This document shows positions 11,470-24,589 of a DNA stretch of 64,000 bases, piece by piece. Positions within the stretch are counted from its first letter, which is position 1; the number at the start of each line of letters is the position of its first letter. The notes under the pieces were generated by a model that saw nothing but the letters and a program-made list of their open reading frames with translations, did not search any database and was not told the origin of the DNA. Origin of the DNA: Ashinkailepas kermadecensis (Eukaryota; Arthropoda; Thecostraca; Neolepadidae); the NCBI GenBank assembly GCA_034440615.1, contig JAOTOM010003931.1, positions 95,001-159,000 on the forward strand, in the 5' to 3' direction. The position numbers and the translations under genes are program-made.

Positions 11470-14400
11470 TCACGGGTGGCGGCATATCACCTCAAGGCGA
11501 GCTTGTCGAAAGAAGGTAAAATTATTCCCAGACGCCACGACCTCAGAGTCGTTCCTTATTAGCATACGTAAAGGAGTGTCGGCGTTCAGCCGTCCTAAAA
11601 TCTGGCGTCGTACAGGTTCTAACAGTACACAGCCTACTAAAACATGGTGCACGGTAAGCGGGTTAGACCAGCGTGGACATAAAGGTCGGTCATCACCGAT
11701 CAGCATGCAACTGTGTGTTGCGAAGGTATGACCTATTCTCAGTCGGCAGAGTATTACTTCTTCCCGTCGTTTGGTTCGATGCGAGGATCGCCATTTTCAC
11801 AGTGTCGGTTTTAAAACACTGAACTTACTACACTTCGAGTTCCAGGCTCGTTGCCATTCTGACTGTATATTTGACAATATAGTAGGGTATAGGTCCCTTG
11901 GAGGGAGCCGCAGATGGACCACACGGCCATTGCTGATGGCGTGTTTGGCGGTTATGTCAGTAGCTTCATTTCCCGCGAGTCCGACATGTCTGGGAATCAA
12001 GCAGAACATGATATTTCTGCCCATGTGATGTAGAGATTTCACGACATTGATAATCCTCCGAACAAGTCGGCTATCCTGGTTAAAGGTTTTCAATGCCAGG
12101 AGACTGCTCAAAGTTTCTGTGTAAACCACGTGCTTTGTGGACCGGTCTTCCTGTATAAAATAGAGGGCTTGCAGAATGGCATACAATTCGGCAGTAAAAA
12201 TCGATGTTTGTGTCGGTAAACAAAAAGATCGAACACTGTGTCGACTGACGTAAGCACATCCAACATCGGAGACTGACTTTGAACAGTCTGTGTAAATCCG
12301 CGAAAAGTCGTGATATTCATGTATTTTTTTCCAATGCCAATATGTGGAGTTCCTCCGGGTTTACATGTCCTTTCTTTCAGCAGAACAAAGTCACGTCAGT
12401 TTGCACTATGACAACATGCCAAGGGGGTGTGCTCGGAGTAATAACACGTGCTACACAACGCGGCCTGATATTACAGTCACGAAGGATCGAAGCCATGCGA
12501 TTGGAAAACGGTAATCCACGCTGATGAGCCCTGTGACGTGCTCTTGATGTCCCCGAGAATATCCACTGATAGGCTGGATGTTTCCGGTTTTGAGCAACAT
12601 TGCATGCGTATCTCGCGCCCAATAACTTACGGCGTAGCGCAAGAGGTGGCTCGTCTACTTCTACCATTACACTATCAGCCGGTGAAATGCGAAAGGCTCC
12701 AGTAGCGATGCGAAGAGCTGCATTGTGAATCACATCAAGACAACGCTTGGTTGGGGTACACGCTTCGTCATAAATAGAACATCCATAGTCGATTTCAGCA
12801 CGTACGAGCGATCGGTACATAAGAGGCAAGCTGTCTGCTCCATACGAGTATCTAGAGACGGTGCTCATTACCTGTAGTCGTTTTGCACATTTATGTGCAA
12901 GATCGTTGATGTGGGTGATGTATGTCAGTCGGCGGTCCATCCACACACCTAGAAACTTGACAGCTGGCTTGAATGAGATATGGCGTCCGTTGAGCATAAT
13001 CACGGGGTCAGTGCAAGAGCGTTTGCGGCAGAAGTGGACAGCGGTAGTTTTCCATGTAGACATAACGAAACCGGTTTTGTTGCACCAACCCTGCACCTTC
13101 CGGACAGCAATCTGGAGTTGTCTCTCAACCGTGTGCACAGAGCGTGAAGAAAACCATATGGCGAAATCATCCACGAAAAGCGCTTTCCTACGGAAGTCGG
13201 CAGTGAGGTACTCACGTCGTTGATAGAAATGGCAAACAATGGTACGCTCAGCACGCTCCCCTGTGGGACTCCGTTGACTTGTAAAAAGGTGCCAGATAGG
13301 GAGTTTCCTATTCTAACGCGAAACGTTCTGGAGGAAAACAAAATTGGACAAGAAGACCCCCATGGAGCCTCTGACGCCCATAGTGTGTAGCTTCATCAGA
13401 ATACCGTGACGCCACGCCGTGTCATATGCGCCGTCAATGTCAAAAAATATTACAGTTGTATGGTGGCGTTTCATAAACCCAGAGCGCACAACAGAGTCGA
13501 GCGTTAAAATGTGGTCAAGTGTTCTACGGTGTTTTCGGAAGCCACTCTGTATCACAGCAAGGAGATTGTTATGTTCAAAAACCACATCAATCGGACATTC
13601 ACCATTTTGTTCAAACAGTTTACACAGGGAGCAAGTCAGCGAGATGGGACGGTAATGTAGTGGGTCCTTGCCATATTTATTTGGCTTACATATGGGCAGT
13701 ATAATTTCCTCTCGCCACTTAGGTGGAAATGTGCCTGATGTCTACATTCAATTTAGTGCTTCCAAGAGTGTTTCTAAAGCAGCAGCTGGTAAACGTTTTA
13801 TACTATCATTATGCAGCGTGTCCGGACCCTCTGCCATGCTCTTGAGTGTGCTGATTGCTGCAGTGAAATCGGAAATTGAAAATGGTATGTTGTACCGGAG
13901 GACGTCTGTGGTGGAAAAATAAAGGGGACGTTCCTGGCACCGATCCTTATGTCTCAAAAATCGCTCGTTATTTGTGTTTTCCGAGCGTGCGGACAAAGCA
14001 CATCCTATCTTGTCAACCACTTATTCCGGGTCAATAATGTCCTGTCCTGCCATGTGCAAGACAGGGAGAGGAACTGGGGCGTATTTTCCAGAGAGACGCT
14101 TAATGCGAGACCATACAGTCGACAGTGACGTGGAACGATTGCACGTGTTTACATACGATTTCCACGAGTCTCGTTTCGCCTCGGCGATAGTGCGTCTGGT
14201 GAGCGCTCGTGCTTTGCGAAAAGCTATTAAATTGTATGTGCAACTATTATTATTAAATATACGAAATGCCCTCTTCCTAGCACGGATAGCCTCTCAACAT
14301 TTATCCGACCACTACGGGACTGGAACACGAATCGACGTCCGATGATCGTGGAATGTGCCGCTGAGCACTCTGCAGAGTCGCCGTCGTAAAAGTCTCCACG

Positions 14401-15178
14401 GAGATGACCGATTCATCTGAGTGGTCGCGGAGTGTGCTTTCGAGGTTCGATTGGAAGGCGTCCAAGTCAGCTCGGTGAAATAGCCACTTTGAAGGTCGTC
14501 GACCAACCGTAACACGACCAAAGAAATGTGAGTAAACATGAAAATGGTCACTGTTGTGTGGATCACTATCCACCGACCATTCTACGAAAGGTGCAATTTC
14601 TGGGCTGTAGGGGGTGAGATCCAGCACGGACGTCTGTCCAGTCGGTAATGTAAGATGTGTTGTTGTTCCCGTGTTAAGAATACAGAGAGGGAAATCGCTT
14701 ATAAAACGTTCCATTGCACGTCTACGGCCAGTAATCGCGGTAGAGCCCCAAAGACAGTGGTGCGCATTCAAATCGCCACACACCATCACCTGTGGGGTGA
14801 GTTGAGCCACAGCTTCAGAGAGATCAGAAAGTGGAAACGGTCTGCCCGGCGGTAGGTATATGCTGTATATGGTGACGGCACGGTGGTTTATTACCACACG
14901 ATCAGCGACACCCTGAATATTTGAAGAGAGAGGTGCATGTGTGAATGGGACACAGTTGTGCACAGCAATAAGCACACCGGCATGTGACACAGTGTTAAAT
15001 AGTACATCTTTTCGTAAAATAATGTAATTTTTTTAGTTGAAATGGAGCACCTGGAGCCAGCTTTGTTTCCTGTATACATACAACCGACGGCGTACGGGAA
15101 CTTAAAAGATGCTGGAGGTCATTGAGGCTGGATTTGATTCCCCTACAGTTCCACTTTAAAACTACGACGTGGGTAAGT
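11470..15178 (-). pseudogene. LINE ORF2: endonuclease-RT-RNase H, frameshifted
   Basis: From about 15178 the minus strand reads KWNCRGIKSSLNDLQ and CIQETKL, then GDLNAHHCLWGS (near 14760) and SDHFHV (near 14550), the APE-type endonuclease signature. A linker (14345-14020, RRTIAEAKRDSWKSYV) leads to RT (about 14020-12700), including VIFFDIDGAYDT, GVPQGSVLS and the catalytic FVDD at 13166-13177. A frameshift lies just upstream of FVDD. RNase H follows (about 12300-11800): IYTDCSKS, in which the usual Gly is Cys, then an AELYAILQAL-like reading and HVGLAGNEATD. The C-terminal part (11700-11600) has CPRWSNPLTVHHVLVGC, a Cys/His cluster common after RNase H in I-type LINEs. Clearly non-functional. 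Confidence 0.9.
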
Positions 15179-15321
15179 TAATACAGTAAAACAAATGCGT
15201 TGTCAAAATATATAATTAAATAAGATGACTAGTATATATCACAAACCCAGCGACAGCATGGTCAGTTAATAAAGAAAAAAGAATATAGACCAGATAGCAA
15301 CATGTGGACGTCATTGTTGCT

Positions 15322-17082
15322 TCACGAAGAACTAGCCGGAGCCCACGAACTAGCCGGTGCCTCAGAGGGCACACCGATACTCGGTCCAAGGGACTGCGTC
15401 CTGGGGCGGGAGCTCGGCGATCCTTGGCCCGGCGGAGAGCCAGATGTCGGCAGGCATCGCTTCTGGGAGCCCAGTCGGGGTGGGGGCGGGGGAGGGCCCA
15501 TGCTGTACGGAGCCGGTCCCTCCACTCGCCGTCGCGGCGACGGGGTGGCCGGCCTTTGGGGTGGAGCCTTGTCAGCCCCTTGGCGGCTCATCGTTCGGGC
15601 CTTCTCCATATCTACGAGACAAGCTCGCTTTGCTTCGCGAGCTCGCCTTTCGGCTTCTTGGTAAGTAGGTCTGGCCTCGGATATCTGAATTGTTCGGTTT
15701 GTGCCACGGGACGGAAATAGAGGTGCGGAAGAAGAGGTTGAGTGTGGGGGCGAGGTCTGGCTCGGGGGAGGAGCGGGAAGGGAGGATGTGGAGAGGAGGG
15801 ATTTGGAGGTGGTGCCGGTACATGGGGGAGGCGAGGGGGGGGGTTGGAGGAAGGACGGGGAGTGAGAGACGGGGGATTCGTGGTGGATGGACAGGGGCTG
15901 GGCTTGGGTGGAGGGGATCGAGCAGGTCTCTTTGACCGCTGGACCTGTGTCCACTCCCCATCCCTAGATGTTGTTCGGGATGAGGCCTCGGGCGGCTCGT
16001 CAGCGCATCAGCTATGGTCGCCTCGGCAACGCTTTGGGTGGGCCGCCCCTGCCTCACCGGAGACGCAAGAGGCACACCAAAGGTTCGAAGGAGGGCAGTC
16101 AATTGATCGATGAGATTAGAGGACTTATCGGACTGTATCTGTTGTGGAGGTGTCAGATTAAGACTTGGTGTTGTATTTTTAACTTTCGAAGCGCAAGACG
16201 TTTTGGGATGGTATTGGTCATATAAGTCTTGTTTCCCGAAAGGTTATTTTGTGTGTGTTTGATTGCTATGATTATTTTTCCTTCGAGTAGAACGGGCAAG
16301 TTCGATCAGAGGTAGTGTGGTGGTTTTGTTCTCTCACGCAGTTCACACACTGGGGGGGGGTCGCGGAAGTACACTGCTCGAAAATATGGTTGTTGGCAGG
16401 CACATTTGCCACATGCTGGGCGATTTCTGCAGAATTGTGTCGTATGTCCGTATCTCTGGTACCTGAAGCAACGCATTGGGTTGGGCAGGAAGACACGCAC
16501 ATTCACACGCACACGTATTTCTGATGGTATGTCTGGTCTGTTAGAGGTCAAAATTATGTTGTTTGTCGGGACTGTGTCCGCGCCACACCTCACCGTCATC
16601 CTTATCGCTCCCATGACTCCAAACTCTGACAATCTATCAACCATCTCGTCCTCCGGTACGTCGCTCAGGTCATAGCGGTTTATATTACCTCGAGATGTGT
16701 TTTTTGTTTGATGGGGTTCTACTTTAATTTAAATCCTCTCATCCACTCTCGTATCACCTTTCCGCACACTGTACACATACTCCAATAGTTTCAGGGCATT
16801 CTCCGCCTCCTTGGCCACCACAAATTCCACCTCCAAAGCACCATCCTTTAACTTTTCGCATCTAGAGATCTTTCCAAATCTGTCACAGCCGTTTCGTCTC
16901 TGGAACGGAGACAAAGAGGCAAGATTCCTCGTAAGTCCTCCGAAAATAAGAATACGAGGAGTAGGGGGGAACGTTTTCCACACCTCTGTCTGGGTTAGGG
17001 AAGCCCACACCCGCGAATGTCGGAGGCTGGTCTGGCCCCTACGAGAGGGGCCAGGGGTGTTTTTGTTTATTGTGGTTGCCAT
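15322..17082 (-). pseudogene. LINE ORF1 (gag-like nucleic-acid-binding protein), frameshifted
   Basis: Starts at 17082 with MATTINKNTPGPSRRG and continues with an RNA-binding-type segment (CDRFGKISRCEKLKDGALEVEFV). After a frameshift near 16730-16640 comes a segment ending in CCHC-like zinc knuckles: MRCFRYQRYGHTTQFC, where the second Cys is Tyr, then CGKCACQQP. The C-terminal third (15954-15322) is proline/serine-rich, low complexity. Order and motifs match ORF1 of Jockey/I-type LINEs. The lost Cys and shifted frames show decay. Confidence 0.8.
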
Positions 17083-17775
17083 GAAGTGTGATTGTGTTCT
17101 GCTCCCCGTGACGCCCCACCGCTTAGGGGTCCTACCTGGGGGGGGGGCGCCTGAATCCCGTGGGCGGGAGGACGCCGGGCGCCCGAGGAGCTATACTGGG
17201 CGGGCGACGCCATCATCTGGCCGGGAGAGAGACTCACCACCCCGACCAGAATCCAGCGCCGCCCACCCCTTGACCCTTGTCGGCCAGGCCAGCAGGCGCT
17301 GGGCCGGGGCCCAGACTTTCGGCCTGAGGCGACATGTCGCTTGGCCCGTATGGGGCCCTACGGACCCGCCAGCCCCTCCGGGATATCGGGACCAAAGAGG
17401 CGTGTTAGTCCCCCGTCACAACTAGCACCGTGCGACGGGGGACCTCAGCCTCCAGGACTCAGTCAACCCCGGGGGACGGACCGAGGGGGCGCGGCTACCC
17501 CGATAAAACTGAGCTGCAGGGCAAGACAGGGTAAGTTGTCCTACTTGCTCATAGTAGGGAGAGTTGGTGTTGCAGGGCCAGGTGAAGGACATGGATGTTG
17601 AGATGAGATGGACATTGGAATGGGAGCGTATGGATGGAAGGACGAGTGAGGAACTCTTAGTCTCGCCCCTCACCACTGGACCGATGGCCTGGTCCGCTGG
17701 GTCCTTGGGACACACAATCCCCCACCCCCCTCCCCCCACCACGGAAGGGTGGTGCCTCTTCGGGGGGGGGGGGGG

Positions 17776-17990
17776 CAGGGAGAGGGTTATTACCACCTTC
17801 CCCAGTGCAGGGAGGCGGTTGTTGCCACCTTCCCCAGTGCAGGGAGGCGGTAATTACCACCTTCCCCAGTGCAGGGAGGCGGTTGTTGCCATCTTCCCCA
17901 GTGCAGGGAGGCGGTTGTTGCCACCTTCCTCAGTGCAGGGAGGCGGTTGTTGCCACCTTCCCCAGTGTAGGGAGGCGGTTGTTGCGACCC
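17776..17990. repeat. 32-bp minisatellite
   Basis: Units start at 17776, 17808, 17840, 17872, 17904, 17936 and 17968 (partial), each with GGAGGCGG, a variable GTTGTTGCC core and CACCTTCCCCAGTG. Period is exactly 32 bp. Open frames across it are by-products of the repeat. Confidence 0.95.
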
Positions 17991-20021
17991 CTCGCGTTCC
18001 CCAAAAGGAACGTGCTAGGGACATGAAACAGAAGACCAACGTGTCACACGTGATGAGATCTGGCCGTGGATATCCGACTTTTATACTTGGGTTAACAAGT
18101 TGATTTCCCAGGTCAGCTTAAAGCTCAAACTTCATATGACAAAACCGATAATTTTCACTTTTCGTCATCTGTGTAAGAACAAAACGGATACGCGCTTCAA
18201 TGTTCCGCATGGTATTCCCTGACATTATGGAACACTAACGAAGTGTCATTCCGATCATCACGTTTCGACCCAAAGGTCCAGGGTCCGATGAGGCCTAAGT
18301 TTTGACCTCGTTTTGAAAACGTCTGAAATAGTGTCAGAAAACAATATTTTCTTGTATCTAGTGATACAAATACACGCTAAGCTTAAGTTCAGCATCTAAG
18401 TTAACCCCAGGTGGCTCGGAAGCTGAGAAAGGTCATTTCACCTCAATTAGGGTAAATCACCGTAAATGACCTTAGAAAATTAAATGACCTATGCAAGCAC
18501 GCTACCTGGGCTGTCCATTGCTCTACCGCATTCACCAATGCCCATGCGGTGGACTTAGGCGATATTAATTGCCGACAATTCGAAATATCGGCCAAAAGTG
18601 CCCGGCAAGCTTCTCACTCATGAAGCCACAGGGTCGCATCAACCTCCTCCCACCCCCGCACGAGTGAAAGTTAAGGAAGATGCTCGACATAGTTTGCATC
18701 GTTATCAAGTGCAAATTGGTAAATAAGGAATGGGATATGTTGAGTCAAGCATAACATCTTGCAGGCTAGTATATTAACCCTCGTTTCACTCTGAAGGCAC
18801 AGGTGTTGATTTATGAAAATTATTGGGGGCAGGGGACAATGCATGAAGGTAATGTACAGGCCCAAATGGATTTGGGGCACGCTCCATAGGATCCCATGAT
18901 ATAAGTTAAGATTATTGTGGGGCAAAGCCAACATTGAGGGGAACTTGCCCCCCCCCCCAAAAAAAAGTATATCAAACTACACAATGTATGGAGGCTTGGA
19001 GTGCTGTTTTGCATATTCGTATGCCGGAGAGGTTGTAACTGTGATGGGATTTCCTCTATCAATGTGCCATCGTAATATTATCCAACAATCAAGCAAACCG
19101 CCCACATCCCAACCCCCAAGAAGTCCCGCACCATAAGAACCATCTTGCGCTTTGAATATGTCACCGCCACGACGCGTCTGGAAAGGAAGCTTGACATCGG
19201 TGTAATTGCCTGTCAGGTTTGTTCGAGTCCCGTCTAGCTGCCGCGGACAGATAAGCTTGACATCTCACTTAGCCGCAGGAATCAGCCGCAGATTACTTCC
19301 GATGAAAATCACTTACTTAGAAATACCGCCATTTCGTTTTTTGAAAAAGGACTGAACACTATAAGCTGTTAATCGCAGATCATTCGGTGAAAGAAACATT
19401 CCCCTCGGCCCGAGTAGAGTCTGCATAGAGGTACTTTGTCTGAGAAAAAGGAACCTGAGCATAGGATCAGAACAGATAAAACCTGAACCTTAGCAGAGAT
19501 ATCTCGCAAGTAGAGAAAGCTATCTGGTCCATTGATGCAAATACCAGGAAGAGCAAATAATACTTTACTACGAAGGGGCATGTCCACTGCGTACAAACAT
19601 GGCGGACAAGCCGTACGCGGCAATATATAACACGTGCACGCCAACTAAAACAGAAGACGAGATTAAGCTAACCATTTGCTAAAACCTCCCAAACTGTCTG
19701 GTGTAATAGCGAACAACAATTGTACCCGGGGTCCGTCGCCACTCAAAGCGACTAGCCTATTATGCGAGTATAAGTGCCCTACCAGTGACTGCGCGCGCCG
19801 CTCCTGATCATATATTGGTTACACCACAACTACAATATCAAGATGCATCACCAAACACCTACAGATCCGTGCACCACAGCAACACAGAATAAATCACACG
19901 GGACTCGACTCTCTGAAAAGCTGACAATGACAATGCTCGACAACACATCGATTCTTTCCACGTGCCTGAACAAGAAAATAAAGCTGAAAGTGCTGGAAGC
20001 AGCCTTCATTTTGACCAAGAC
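17991..20021. other. non-coding; one degenerate hammerhead-like motif
   Basis: No protein-coding signal. On the minus strand at 18262-18283 a stem (GACC-TTT-GGGTC) is followed by GAAAC and preceded by CTG, like the dispersed hammerhead-like motif with four bases of its CUGANGA box lost. Confidence 0.5.
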
Positions 20022-20035
20022 CCCACGACTAACCG

Positions 20036-20091
20036 TTGTTGTTATTGGGGTTTAGGGGCGCATCAACTGTCTAGGTTATACAGCGCCCATT
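20036..20091 (-). mobile_element. Tiny 5'-truncated LINE/SINE tail insertion
   Basis: A 56-bp insertion bounded by a 14-bp direct duplication CCCACGACTAACCG (20022-20035 and 20092-20105). On the minus strand it reads GGGCGCTGTATAACCTAG, then GATGCGCCCCTAAA, and ends in an AACAACAAC tail, the same tail as the LINE at 11363 and the SINE at 43303. A classic target-primed insertion reduced to its 3' end. Confidence 0.9.
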
Positions 20092-20130
20092 CCCACGACT
20101 AACCGCCAAATGGATATGACAAGCACGCCA

Positions 20131-20142
20131 TCTCTCTCTCTC

Positions 20143-20177
<35 letters not shown>

Positions 20178-20178
20178 T
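20131..20178. repeat. (CT)n microsatellite
   Basis: Near-perfect CT dinucleotide run with one interruption. Confidence 0.95.
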
Positions 20179-21834
20179 TTGCTTGATGGAGAGCCCCTGG
20201 CACGAAAACATTGGAATCTTCTAGAGACGTCTCCACAGCGCAATATTTGCTGGGTATACGGGTTATCAGTGATGGTGGAGTGTTTTCAGCGATAAGGCTA
20301 TTGTATCTGTTGGAGAGGTGGCTTCGTCGGAGTGTGCAGTAGTCATGTAAAGCTCACTTTGCTGAGGCGGTGGGGACCTTCCTAGACAACAATTGAAATC
20401 GGTCAGGGGGAAGCTGAAGCTAGGGTCAAACATCATTTCTCGAGTCGATGCTATTCCCTTCCCGTCGGTGGCTGAAATACCAAGACAAATCGACACGTTG
20501 GTATCGACAAATCGACAAGACACGTAAATAGTACAGCGATTTTCAGTGTTTCTTAGTGAAACCGTTTCTGTTGCCTTACGGTGTTTTTTTAATAAAATTT
20601 TTACTCTATTACTTCGACTAGCGATTTGATCATGTAATTGTCGTACTCTTCGTTAAATCCCTTTTCCGCCGTTAAGTCTGAAGTGTAGTCGCGCTCCTTT
20701 TTGGTACCTTTCCGTTGTTCTGCTTTGACGCTGGAGTTGGTAGGACGTTCGACGCCTGCCGACCTCTGATTCTGCATGGCCACTGATCGCCATTGTTCCG
20801 CTCTGTACATCATCTTCACAAAATTAAGTGTCTGCATCGCCAAATTGCTTCCATTGATACATCATTGCGCCTTGTTGTGTTGCTTTTTGTTTTAGCCTGG
20901 ACGCATCATTACTTTCATTGAACACGCTTCTTCTTCTTGGATAGGTTGGATACACAACTACCGGAGTCCGTGACGTGATTTACTTCATCATCCAAGGCTA
21001 TCAAGCCACAAATAACACGCGGCAATGTGAATAAAGGCATATGCAAATAAATGATATACACACGAATTCTGAACTTCCGGCAAAATCACAACGCTTCGAA
21101 TTTTCACGGCACCAGATCCTGTTTAGTTTCCCGTTAATAGCGAGCTACATCAGTGCAAAATAAATCACTGAGCGTGACACAAGACGACATAAATGGAGCT
21201 GCAGGCTTGGGGGATTGTGTCTGTGCCAGACTGGGCTCCCCTAGTCTGTACCCCTACATCTAGACCGCCGTGCGATGGCCACCTGTCAGCGACACAAAAT
21301 CCGCCGCCGCACCCCGAGCATCCATCCGTGTTATCCTTCCAAGATGCCCGAGGAAGACTCTCACACTGTTCAGACGCTTCTGCGTCATGGTGTTCTTCAG
21401 CCACGCTTTGGGACGGTTGAGTGCACTGAAACTCCTTGCGCTCCCTTTATCCTCCAAGATCTTCCTGAAGATGTTTAATGGGCGAAACGTCGAACATTAG
21501 GCCGACGCTTTATATACTCGCCCAATACGGTTTGTATGTCAAATTCCACACCCGTTATACGACGGCGTTATATTGCCAAGCAGGACATCACATTTCTCTC
21601 TGATTAACAAAGGCCGAGCTGACGGTGTTCACGGCCGACGGTTCATGTTATATATAATATGTCATGTGTTTACACAAGTCACATAGATGTGAGTTGTGTA
21701 AACAGCCATTTGTACCAAATTGATCAGGAACAGCATCCCATCGGCCGCCATAGTTCTGTCAGTCCCCAGTGTCGTCACAATCTACCGTTTTCAAGAGTAT
21801 CATTGTTTTGCTCTACTCGACGCGTGATTGGTCA
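20179..21834. other. non-coding; one hammerhead-like motif
   Basis: No recognisable coding sequence. The plus strand at 21465-21488 carries CTGAAGA, a wobble-paired stem (GTTT-AAT-GGGC) and GAAAC, described as a separate feature. Confidence 0.5.
21465..21488 (+). ncRNA. hammerhead-like core motif
   Basis: CTGAAGA (21465-21471), one base, a putative stem II GTTT/GGGC around AAT that pairs only through G-U wobbles after the first pair, then GAAAC (21484-21488) followed by GTCG. Stems I and III were not established, so activity is uncertain. Confidence 0.45.
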
Positions 21835-22413
21835 GTTCTTGTAGTCAGGTATGACGCAGTGCATGTTCTGGCGCGGCGGCCGGTACTCTGACGTGGCGGC
21901 TGGCTCGCCGGCAGTACCCAGGTCGTTCTTGTAGTCAGGTATGACGCAGCACATGTTCTGGTGCGGCGACCGGTACTCTGACGCGGCGGCCGGTACTCTG
22001 ACGTGGCGACCGGTACTCTGACGCGGCGGCCGGTACTCTGACGTGGCGGCCGGTACTCTGACGCGGCGGCCGGTACTCTGACGCGGCGGCCAGTACTCTG
22101 ACGCGGCGGCTGGCTCGCCGGCAGCACCCAGGTCGTTCTTGTAGTCAGGTATGACGCAGTACATGTTCTGGCGCGGCGGCCGGTACTCTGACGCGGCGGC
22201 TGGCTCGCCGGCAGCACCCAGGTCAGTTATTGTAATCAGGTATGACGCAGTACATGTTCTGGCGCGGCGGCCGGTACTCTGACGCGGCGGCTGGCTCGCC
22301 GGCAGCACCCAGGTCAGTTATTGTAGTCAGGTATGACGCAGTACATGTTCTGACGCGGCGGCCGGTACTCTGACGCGGCGGCTCGCTCGCCGGCAGCACC
22401 CAGACGTTGTTTG
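21835..22413. repeat. Composite minisatellite, 20-bp units in a ~90-bp higher-order repeat
   Basis: The 20-bp unit CGGTACTCTGACGCGGCGGC is tandem from about 21961 to 22110. It is embedded in a larger repeating block containing GTAGTCAGGTATGACGCAG, a CATGTTCTGGCGCGG segment and GGCTCGCCGGCAG, seen about five times. Open frames across it on the minus strand are repeat artefacts. Confidence 0.95.
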
Positions 22414-23485
22414 CTTCCGCCCGACCTGGAAGGTCAGCAGTAGGAGATACAGGATCATGCCAATGTTTTTTTCCGAAGTTCATGGATAGGGCTACATGCT
22501 GTCGTTAACTGCAGCTTTCGATATGGTGCATAACGAAATTTAAAAGGTGAGGGCTAAGCTTTGCCGATGAAGACGTATGCCCGTGAATACAGATGACGTC
22601 ACAACGGAGCTGTGATGGCCTAATGAACATTCCTTATGTTTTACTGACCGCCTTGGTATTAACGTATGGCCACCAGCAAATTGCAATCTTCACGCGCAGA
22701 CACGCGCAGTGTCGCATGAACTTCAGAAGATCTGAAGATGGACATACGAATTTTTTCCATAAAACGGCATTTGTGTTCTTGAATGCTACGAACTAAACGC
22801 AAACAAATAAGTTATGGCACTAAGCGGCCATGAAGGCAATTAACCGGCACCTGAGCATGCGTTTCTCCATCAGAAATTTAGTGAAAATGTTTGCCTTAAC
22901 CCTCTTCTTGTTAACTGAATAAGGATTTCTCCAGATGTCCACTGGATTTCATATGCATTGCAACGTTGCCTATTACGTGACAATGTTTTTTGGTTGTGAC
23001 ATTAGTACTTAACTGGTCAGATTTCAATCTCGTTAGATACTTCGGCTCTTTTTTACATTAAAAATTTTAGAAAAAAGCGGTGATCGTTCCGTTTGGTCCA
23101 CCAAAATAAAATCAGATTAACAAGCCATGGATGGCTTGTTAATCGGATTTTTTTCTTTCTGATGTCCACTTAGCTTCATGTGGAATTAGAATATCACATG
23201 GTACTAGTCTTGTATTTATAATGTTGGCATTTTACTGGCCACAGTGAAACTGTGTTGCACAGTTTAACGCTGTTTGATGACAATCCATCTCTTTTTGGAT
23301 ATCTGGTTTTGCAATTTAACTTCCAATGTCTTCTTGTAATGCTCTGTACAAGAATCCGGTCACCGGGATTGCCTGATCGATTCATACCAAGATTGCCTGC
23401 ATTACCTAGTATAAATTTAGAAATACCTGGTCAGTTAGTTAAAGCAAGATACATTACTTCATCTCGTGTACAGCCGAGTTAAACA
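22414..23485. other. non-coding; one short palindrome
   Basis: AT-rich, no coding signal. A short near-perfect palindrome (GATTAACAAGCCAT / ATGGCTTGTTAATC) lies at about 23114-23143 in a T-rich context; it could be a miniature inverted-repeat end or chance. Confidence 0.5.
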
Positions 23486-23489
23486 CTGA

Positions 23490-24200
23490 CATGGAGCGGC
23501 AGCCTGATATGGCCGGAGGCAGCTGCTTCCAAGAGGCAGCGGCCGGAAATCTAAAACTTATCTGCGTGCATGCCAGCCGGCGTCTCTGCAACTCAATGAC
23601 GCTGGCCGATCGGGTCACGCGCCGCTACACTTCAGAGCGGGCTGGAAACATTTCACGTAGAGCCTGAGCGCTCGAGCCGCCGTGGAACGCCTTAAATAGT
23701 TTGGTGACGTTCCGCCTCTCCACCAGGCGCTCGATTTTGAGCCACCCCGGGGATTTCAAGGCCGTACTCCAGGTGTTCCAAGCGATGAGTTCCCGCGACA
23801 ATCCTGGCTGTTGAGTTGAGAAGTCTGTGTACTCTGTAGTTGACCCTTGGATGCCCCTTCCCAGACTGAAATACAGTAAGTGATATGTGGAAAGGCGTGG
23901 GTTCGAATACGCAATCTAAGTATCCTTGGTGAAGTGATGACAGAACCGGCAGAGGGAGATGAGCAGACAGTTGTCATCTCCAGGCGACATATGGGGTGTG
24001 CCCCCACGCGATAGAATAGAGTCTATGAAGACACCCAGCAATCTGACGGCCTGCGATGGTTTTGTTGGTGGTGGTCTGACGGCCTGCGATGGTGCGATGG
24101 TTTTGGACATTTGAAACTGAAAATGTACAGCTTTTTATGTTTCGCCGAGAGTCAACGAGAATGAAGTCCGTTTTGTCTGGTTTCATCTTGGATGAGTTTG
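23490..24200 (-). mobile_element. LINE RT fragment, minus strand
   Basis: Minus-strand frames read MKPDKTDFILVDSRRN (near 24186-24130), then a GVFIDS-like segment and FPHITYCISVWEG (near 23900), the region after the RT palm in non-LTR elements. The 3' part (23490-23700) matches, inverted, the fragment at 27840-28050. Several frameshifts; an internal short duplication (ACGGCCTGCGATGG) lies at 24045-24095. Confidence 0.7.
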
Positions 24201-24589
24201 ACCGAAACCATGTCTGAAGAAGTTCGAGTGAGTGCTCTAAGCGCGTTTTGTGATTCTGCAGATTTTTCTGAACCGAACGGCGTGATCAGGCAGCTAGATG
24301 TCGTCAGCATTCGAGATAAGGTGATGTTCGGGGAAGTAACAGGGTAAGTTGTTTGTGACGAGGCTGAAGAGCAAGCAGGTTATGGAACCCTGGGGACACC
24401 ATGGGTGACGAGACGGGTCTCCGAGCCCCATCTCATCGTCTGCCCCCGGCTACCCAGGTAACTGCGAAAGCAGGTTGTGTCGATGCTATCAAAGGCTTTT
24501 ACTGAAATCCGCTGATATAATGGTTGAAAGTTCGCCACTGTTGGTGTTGAAGCGATTCGGTCGAAGCAACGAAGGGCACAGCATCGAAT

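Larger units (their letters stand above)
11363..17500 (-). mobile_element. I/Jockey-type LINE, long but decayed
   Basis: Two-ORF non-LTR retrotransposon on the minus strand. ORF1 begins at 17082; ORF2 holds an APE-type endonuclease, RT, RNase H and a C-terminal Cys/His motif. The 3' end at 11363-11420 carries the tail GACGCGCCCCTGAA followed by CCACCACCACAAC-like repeats, shared in type with the SINE at 43303-43506. Many frameshifts and stops are spread through both ORFs. GC-rich sequence upstream of ORF1 (17083 to about 17500) is likely the 5' UTR; that boundary is uncertain. RNase H after RT places it in the I superfamily rather than CR1. Confidence 0.9.
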
